The notes beneath the pieces were generated by a model, which ran no database searches, had not been told where the DNA came from, and saw nothing but the letters and a program-made list of their open reading frames with translations. Below, in pieces: positions 13,510 through 17,657 of a stretch of DNA of 17,657 bases. The DNA comes from Syntrophomonas sp. UBA1376. Lineage in GTDB: Bacteria; Bacillota; Syntrophomonadia; Syntrophomonadales; Syntrophomonadaceae. A program made the position numbers and the translations under genes. The number at the start of each line of letters is the position of its first letter. Positions within the stretch are counted from its first letter, which is position 1. Location of the stretch: assembly GCA_002305535.1 (NCBI GenBank), contig DBRE01000112.1, positions 1 through 17,657 of the forward strand, given 5' to 3'.

Positions 13510-14645
13510 TGCTCAACCATCTCCAATAATGCTTCGATCCGGACTTTAATACTTTCCAGATCCGAGTTGGAATAATCACTTTCCAGGTGCAAGTGAGGAA
13601 TACCTTTACTTTTCACCAGTTTACTTACTTCATAGGCTTCCACATTATAAGTATGACAAGCCTGCCAGGTAAGATCTATGACCGCATCCACCTTAAAATC
13701 ATTCATCATCCGCTCCAGTAGTTCCATACGGTAGGGGTTAGGGCTCATGCAGGAACAGGGAATGGATATATATTTATGGGCTAAGGCAACCAAAGGATCA
13801 TCATATTCAGTATCAGTCTGCAGCTCCAAAGTCTTATAGCCAGAGCAGTTTTCCATAGCTACTACATTGCCACCCACCTCATCAACCAGGCGAATGACCT
13901 TTTCCGTACCCAACCCAACTGGGCAACCAGTCAGCAGGACTCTAGGCTTACGGGGCGTTGACTCCTTATCTGTAGAGCTATATTCTTTTTGCAGACCATC
14001 CAGCATGGCAATAACTTCTTCTTTGTTAGAGTTGAATCCCCGTGACCAAGTAACAGTCAACAGATCCAAACCATTTAACGGAGGCGGCTCTACCTGATTG
14101 AGATCACATATAGCTTTAGCCGCAGCAGTTTCCCGGTTGACTACATCAATAGCCTGCCAAATAGCCTCATCGGTTATCTCAGTTGCCAGCTTTTCTTCCA
14201 GGAAACCCTTCAAACGACGCATTTCATCTATCCACATATCCATAGAAGCCTGGGTCTGATTCAAATGGGGCAGCTGCATAACAAACACCGGTTTGATCTC
14301 CTGCATCAGTTCAAACATTTTCTTCTTGCCATCGCAAGTAGTCTCGCCGATGATCAGATCTGAGAAATGGAAAAATGGGCAGGTATCGCTAACCGCAAAA
14401 CCATAAGACGATTTGATCAATGGACAGAGATTGCGCGGCAGGTGTTCCTCGGCTTTAGCAATAGGATCCTCTTTGGTTCCGCATAGACTCACCGGAATGG
14501 CTCCGGCCGCCAGAACCAGTTCCTGAGGGCAATAAGTACAGTAGATGCCCACCACTTTCTGTCCGGTTTCCTTAGCTTCCTTTATCAATAAAATGTTTAC
14601 TTCTCTAATCTTCGCGAAATCCTCCACCGAAGACATCTTCTCCAT
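13506..14645 (-). CDS. yjiM: 2-hydroxyacyl-CoA dehydratase family protein, YjiM/double-cubane-cluster type
   Basis: A 379-residue protein of the HgdB/FldBC superfamily. The segment LPRNLCPLIKSSYGF (69-83), then CPFFHFSDL (89-97), GETTCDGKKKM (100-110) and VMQLP matches what I remember of E. coli YjiM. That is the branch to which the [Fe8S9] double-cubane protein of Carboxydothermus belongs. Cysteines at 36, 55, 74, 89, 104, 241 (TGCPVG), 267, 297, 299 and 330 fall in conserved blocks, and several would hold clusters. No second dehydratase subunit is adjacent, as expected for a homodimer. With its activase it could carry out ATP-driven two-electron reductions of small molecules. Physiological substrates of this branch are not established. 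AGGGAGAGGGG precedes the ATG, and Met4 is an alternative start. The promoter is at 14677-14705. Confidence 0.9.
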   Translation of the reverse strand: MEKMSSVEDFAKIREVNILLIKEAKETGQKVVGIYCTYCPQELVLAAGAIPVSLCGTKEDPIAKAEEHLPRNLCPLIKSSYGFAVSDTCPFFHFSDLIIGETTCDGKKKMFELMQEIKPVFVMQLPHLNQTQASMDMWIDEMRRLKGFLEEKLATEITDEAIWQAIDVVNRETAAAKAICDLNQVEPPPLNGLDLLTVTWSRGFNSNKEEVIAMLDGLQKEYSSTDKESTPRKPRVLLTGCPVGLGTEKVIRLVDEVGGNVVAMENCSGYKTLELQTDTEYDDPLVALAHKYISIPCSCMSPNPYRMELLERMMNDFKVDAVIDLTWQACHTYNVEAYEVSKLVKSKGIPHLHLESDYSNSDLESIKVRIEALLEMVEQ

Positions 14646-14676
14646 AACACTGACCCCTCTCCCTTATTTATCTTTC

Positions 14677-14705
14677 AGCATATCATGATTGCGGTTATAC
14701 AACAA
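14677..14705 (-). promoter_or_regulatory. Probable promoter of the yjiM-yjiL pair
   Basis: On the minus strand: TTGTTG (14705-14700), a 17-base spacer and TATGCT (14682-14677), about 30 bases before the yjiM start codon. Both hexamers match consensus at 4 of 6 positions. Confidence 0.5.
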
Positions 14706-14768
14706 ATTGCTTTTGGTTATAGATAGAGGAGGGGGGTGGGTGAAGCAAATCAATGCGGACGGAATTAG

Positions 14769-15974
14769 TCAAGACGGAATATCAAGGGAGGCTTCTCTTA
14801 TCTTAGAATTCAGCGTTCTTCCATGCAGAAAATGGTACAAGAACAAGCATGCCAGCAGAATCACAGCTACCACGGCATACATCCCCCGGTAGCTAAGGTA
14901 AGGTATAAGAATTCCAACCAACAAGGGGCCGGTTCCCATTCCTAGATCCGAAAACGTAAAGTAGGTTGAATTGGCTAGTCCCAGACGATGGGACGGGGTT
15001 ATTTTGACCGCGATAGCCAGAGCACTGGATTGAATAGCCCCAAATCCAATACCGACAAAAACTGCCGCAAATAATAGTTGATAACCAATATTGCTTTGGC
15101 TAAATAGGAGCATTCCCGTCGCAAAAATCAAAATTGCCGGGTACATTATGGTGTTCTCGCCCCGGGCATCAAAGACCCGTCCGATAATAGGCCTTGAAAT
15201 CAGCACTACCAGGGCATAGACCATAAAAAAGAAGCTGGCGGCTTCCACCAAATCTATTTCTTGGGCATACACGGCCAGGAAAGAAATGATACTTGAGTAG
15301 CACATGAAAACAATTAAACATATGACAGCAATCGGGATGACCGGCAACTCGATCAGATTACTCAGTTTCAAACCGCGCATTTCTTGCATTTGTCCAGCGG
15401 TGAGTTCTTTTTTGCGCAGGGATAAGAAAGGCAGCATGAAAATACTGATAGCGGAAGCTATGGCACACACAGTAAACATCATATTGTAACTGCCATGCTG
15501 GCTAATGAACATACCTAAGAAAGGCCCAATGGCAGTTGCCAGTATCTGACTCAAAGAGTAATAGGCAATACCTTCGCCGCTTCTATTTCTGGGCACGATA
15601 TCGGCCACTATGGTCGCGGATGCTGTAGTTGTTATCCCAAATGATGCCCCATGCCAAAAGCGGACAACATAAAGAAGCAAAACATTATCGACTCCGTAAT
15701 AGAAGAGTGTCATCACCAAACCAGTGATAACTCCCAGGGCAAGGGTCTCTTTATAGCCTATGTGCACCAGTAATTTTCCGGCAAAAAGACGCACAACAAG
15801 TGCGCCAATAATGAATATACTCGCCGCAAAGCCAGCTTCACTGGGAGCCGACCCAAACTCTTTTATGGCTTAATCTGAAATAATGACCATCAATAAATAA
15901 AAGTTCACCGCAACGAAAAAATTTATAAGAGCGTTAATAACGAACTCTTTCGTCCATAATCTTGACTGTTCCAA
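14769..15974 (-). pseudogene. MFS transporter gene interrupted by one in-frame stop codon
   Basis: Read continuously from TTG 15974 (with AGAGGT 8 bases before it), the frame encodes 401 codons of a 12-helix major facilitator. Codon 35 is TAA (15872-15870). Before it, the first helix is intact (INALINFFVAVNFYLLMVII, residues 13-32). After it, the chain resumes as AIKEFGSAPSEAGFAASIF, the usual loop and second helix of MFS efflux proteins. Frame and homology are unbroken on both sides, so a single base change (for example TAT or TAC to TAA) is the simplest cause. The part after the stop is open from a GTG at 15794, but no ribosome binding site precedes it and helix 1 and part of helix 2 would be missing. 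The substrate is unknown; drug/multidrug or sugar-type exporters are the nearest resemblance. A sequencing error is the main alternative. Confidence 0.8.
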
Positions 15975-16120
15975 AATCCATTACCTCTATTTATACTTAT
16001 TCTACTTATGCGAGGATTACCCTCCCGTCTGCAGAGCCGATAATAGAGGTTTTGTGGAGTTCACATGGGCAAACAGCAAACATACCAATATGTGTCAAAT
16101 CGTCCCCCGGTTCGGTTGTG

Positions 16121-16205
16121 ATCTATCATCCTGAGGAGGGAACGACCCAAGTATCTTCCCTTCTAGTACCAGTGAAGATTCTTCGGCTACGCCTCAAAAT
16201 AACAC
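16121..16205 (-). repeat. Dispersed structured repeat, copy B
   Basis: On the minus strand it parallels copy A (10771-10852), sharing TGAGGCGTAGCCGAAG, ATCTTCACTGGTA, GGTCGTTC and CTCAGGATGA. The internal stem is ATCTTC/GAAGAT (minus strand) where copy A has ATCTTT/AAAGAT, a compensatory pair. Similarity may extend to about 16230 (AGACCACTGGAAGAGTA compared with AGACCGCTGAAAAGTA in copy A, with a small gap). It sits in the 350-base stretch between the MFS pseudogene and the deformylase gene. The rest of that stretch holds three CGTCCCC heptamers (16101, 16230, 16312) and a short hairpin TGGTAG/CTACCA (16289-16308), but no gene. Confidence 0.8.
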
Positions 16206-16342
16206 GCTACTCTTCCAGTGGTCTTAAACCGTCCCCATGTTTTAGTTGACTATCTCCCGGGCCGCGCTATATGCTTCTTTTTAAGGCGTGGTAGTGAGGA
16301 CGCTACCAGAACGTCCCCGCGCTTCTAATGGAGGTTAATACA

Positions 16343-16825
16343 ATGGTAAGAAAAATATTGCTATTGGGAGACGAACAATTATATGAAGTATCTGCTGAAG
16401 TTGATAAGAAGGAAATCAGCCAGATTAGGAACACTATTACCAACTTACACGATACCTTAATGGATTATCGAAACCGGTATGGTGCTGGACGAGCCATTGC
16501 TGCTCCTCAAATCGGAATCCAAAAAAGGATCATCTATATGTTTTTGGATCATCCCGTTGTATTTATTAATCCGGTTTTGAAGTTTCCAGATGAAGAAATG
16601 ATGGAGGTCTTAGACGATTGCATGTCTTTCCCCGATTTGTATGTTCGTGTGCTGAGGCACAAAAGATGTACCATCGAATTCATGGATCTAGATTGGAAGC
16701 CATGTTCCTGGGAGTTAGAGGGGGATTTAGCTGAATTATTACAGCACGAATGCGATCATTTGGACGGGATATTGGCTACCATGCGGGCAATAGATAATAA
16801 ATCCTTTGTTTTTAAAGATATATAA
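16343..16825 (+). CDS. def: Peptide deformylase, divergent branch
   Basis: A 160-residue metalloenzyme that would remove the formyl group from new protein N termini. All three family motifs are recognisable: GAGRAIAAPQIG (47-58, Gln56), DDCMSFP (91-97, metal ligand Cys93) and QHECDHLDG (134-142, metal ligands His135 and His139 with catalytic Glu136). Motif 1 has extra residues compared with GxGLAAPQ and motif 2 is DDCMS rather than EGCLS. This places it in the GRAIAAPQIG subgroup rather than with housekeeping def, which is usually next to fmt. Here it stands alone. The start is ATG 16343: GGAGGT (16330-16335) lies 7 bases before it, and an in-frame ATG at 16328 overlaps that site and is rejected. 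It could be an auxiliary or resistance-type deformylase. Confidence 0.88.
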   Translation: MVRKILLLGDEQLYEVSAEVDKKEISQIRNTITNLHDTLMDYRNRYGAGRAIAAPQIGIQKRIIYMFLDHPVVFINPVLKFPDEEMMEVLDDCMSFPDLYVRVLRHKRCTIEFMDLDWKPCSWELEGDLAELLQHECDHLDGILATMRAIDNKSFVFKDI

Positions 16826-16860
16826 AGATGAGAATTAGCTGGCTGGTATGATTCAATACG

Positions 16861-16897
16861 AAAAAGGGTTTTAAACCTAAAACGGCTTAAAACCCTT
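16861..16897 (-). terminator. Rho-independent terminator of the tRNA-Leu gene
   Basis: Perfect 11-base-pair stem AAGGGTTTTAA (16864-16874)/TTAAAACCCTT (16887-16897). On the minus strand the stem is followed by a run of five T (ending at 16861), so it terminates the tRNA transcript. It may also stop the deformylase transcript arriving from the other side, but there is no T-run on that strand. Confidence 0.75.
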
Positions 16898-16912
16898 GGT
16901 AATTGGCTAGTA

Positions 16913-16997
16913 TGGTGTCGGAGGCGGGACTTGAACCCGCACCCGGTTAAGGATACGCCCCTCAAACGTACGTGTCTGCCCGTTCCACCACTCCGAC
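16913..16997 (-). tRNA. tRNA-Leu (anticodon GAG)
   Basis: An 85-base tRNA read on the minus strand. The acceptor stem GTCGGAG/CTCCGAC has discriminator A and an encoded CCA end (16913-16916). The anticodon stem TACGT/GCGTA encloses the loop TTGAGGG, giving anticodon GAG (CUC/CUU codons). A long variable arm, typical of class II tRNAs, precedes the T arm GCGGG-TTCAAGT-CCCGC. The D-arm GTGGAACGGGCAGACACG has the leucine-type pattern. Confidence 0.95.
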
Positions 16998-17048
16998 ACA
17001 AATTATAAATATGAAGTTGATCGAGTGAGTCCTCACCCGACAACGAGT

Positions 17049-17077
17049 ATTATACAACAGCCTGTAATTAGTGTCAA
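17049..17077 (-). promoter_or_regulatory. Consensus promoter of tRNA-Leu
   Basis: On the minus strand: TTGACA (17077-17072), exactly 17 bases, then TATAAT (17054-17049). Both hexamers match the sigma-A consensus fully. The mature tRNA begins about 45 bases downstream of the expected start. Confidence 0.9.
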
Positions 17078-17172
17078 TGAAGGGTTTCAGCGTCTATTGG
17101 CTTGATTTCGCAAACCTCAATTTATATTCTTTTCTGTTTCGGCTGCGGTAGGTGGTGGTGAGAGACAAAATA

Positions 17173-17196
17173 AGCCCGGGCTTTGCGGCACGGGCT
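17173..17196 (-). terminator. Probable terminator of the solute-binding protein gene
   Basis: On the minus strand AGCCCG (17196-17191) pairs with CGGGCT (17178-17173), a GC-rich six-base stem with a 12-base loop followed by TATTTTG. It starts 27 bases after the stop codon at 17223. Confidence 0.6.
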
Positions 17197-17222
17197 GAAG
17201 GGATCTGAATCAATTTATCTGT

Positions 17223-17657
17223 TTACACTTGTTCCTCGGAAGGGCTGCTTCCTCCTCCGTCGGCGGATGGCTTTAAGAGCTCGGCTTTGAACCAGTCGAC
17301 CATCCCCAGGCCATCCATCTCCAAATGACGAACATTTTCCCCGCTCAAGGCAGCAGCTTTCTTTTGGAAAAGCCATAGCATCGGGGCATCGTCTACGATT
17401 ATCTCTTCGGCACGCTGCAGCAGTTTCAAGCGTTCTTCATTGCTTTTGGTCTCCGCCCGGGCGGCATCGAGGATCTTATCGACCTGAGGATTGTTGTAAG
17501 CGGAGTAGTTGCTTATTCCCACCTTGGAGCTATGAAACATTCCAAACAGAAAGTTGTCGGCATCAGCGTAATCAGCATGCCAGCCCACTCTAAACAAGGT
17601 AAGATCCATGGCATTAACTTGTTTCTTATAATAATCCCATTCCATATCCTGCAACTG
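17223..17657 (-). CDS. C-terminal part of an ABC transporter peptide-binding protein (SBP family 5)
   Basis: The last 144 residues of a DppA/OppA-type solute-binding lipoprotein, cut by the window edge. The frame is open through position 17657, so the TTG at 17654 is not the true start. Diagnostic segments are GWHADYADADNFLFGMF (matching the family's W-x-x-DYPDPxNFL block), YNNPQVDKILDAA and AEEIIVDDAPMLWLF (matching the common AExIIxxDAPxxPLY). It would bind peptides or nickel-like ligands outside the cell for an ABC importer. The tail is rich in glycine, serine and glutamate (SADGGGSSPSEEQV) and probably disordered. The first roughly 380 residues, with signal peptide and lipobox, lie outside. 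Confidence 0.88.
   Translation of the reverse strand, partial: QLQDMEWDYYKKQVNAMDLTLFRVGWHADYADADNFLFGMFHSSKVGISNYSAYNNPQVDKILDAARAETKSNEERLKLLQRAEEIIVDDAPMLWLFQKKAAALSGENVRHLEMDGLGMVDWFKAELLKPSADGGGSSPSEEQV

Noticed and set aside
15870..15872. Recoding of the MFS stop codon as an amino acid
   Set aside because: TAA is not known to be recoded in these bacteria (selenocysteine uses TGA, pyrrolysine TAG). No SECIS-like need is apparent.
16756..17043. 95-codon frame across the tRNA-Leu gene
   Set aside because: It covers a tRNA and its terminator and overlaps the deformylase gene. No coding evidence.
1..17657. CRISPR array, prophage or insertion sequence
   Set aside because: No regularly spaced direct repeats, integrase, transposase or phage structural genes seen in any frame.

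Overview
The window looks like a chromosomal piece of a strictly anaerobic, acyl-CoA-degrading member of the Clostridia, most like Syntrophomonadaceae. This placement is inference from gene content: CoA transferase, crotonase, 3-hydroxyacyl-CoA dehydrogenase, acyl-CoA dehydrogenase, EtfBA, and a 2-hydroxyacyl-CoA-dehydratase-type iron-sulfur protein with its activase. Purine-rich Firmicutes-style ribosome binding sites and sigma-A-type promoters agree with it. No single marker fixes the species.

Layout. 1-3989 (+): the end of a GreA/GreB-like gene, an acetate/4-hydroxybutyrate-type CoA transferase behind a strong promoter, a membrane-anchored trypsin-like protease without a PDZ domain, a small four-helix membrane protein and a hotdog thioesterase-like protein. 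Most are single-gene units, several separated by clear hairpin terminators. 4292-5071 (+): a crotonase. 10582-5161 (-): a tight six-gene operon, in transcription order histidine-phosphatase-like protein, ACAD10/11-like acyl-CoA dehydrogenase, TetR regulator, APH-family kinase, 3-hydroxyacyl-CoA dehydrogenase and SDR. 10911-12664 (+): etfB-etfA, diverging from that operon. A palindromic operator candidate sits between the two sets of promoter elements. 14645-12742 (-): a YjiM/YjiL-type pair (double-cubane-cluster protein and its ATP-dependent activase) with a 4-base overlap. 15974-14769 (-): a full-length MFS transporter gene broken by one in-frame TAA at codon 35. 16343-16825 (+): a divergent peptide deformylase. 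16997-16913 (-): tRNA-Leu(GAG) with a consensus promoter and its own terminator. 17657-17223 (-): the C-terminal end of a family 5 peptide-binding lipoprotein.

How the genes may work together. The kinase plus ACAD10/11-like pair recalls the LvaA/LvaC chemistry of bacterial levulinate catabolism and the ACAD10/11 chemistry of animals. There a 4-hydroxyacyl-CoA is phosphorylated and the phosphate is then removed, giving an enoyl-CoA and a 3-hydroxyacyl-CoA. With the SDR and 3-hydroxyacyl-CoA dehydrogenase in the same operon, and a CoA transferase and crotonase nearby, the region could encode an anaerobic route for 4-hydroxy or 4-keto acids. This is inferred from families and context only. The neighbouring Etf pair is also compatible with an ordinary electron-donating acyl-CoA dehydrogenase.

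Two copies of a structured, roughly 85-base dispersed repeat lie in opposite orientations at about 10771-10852 and 16121-16205. They share a compensatory base-pair change in an internal stem.
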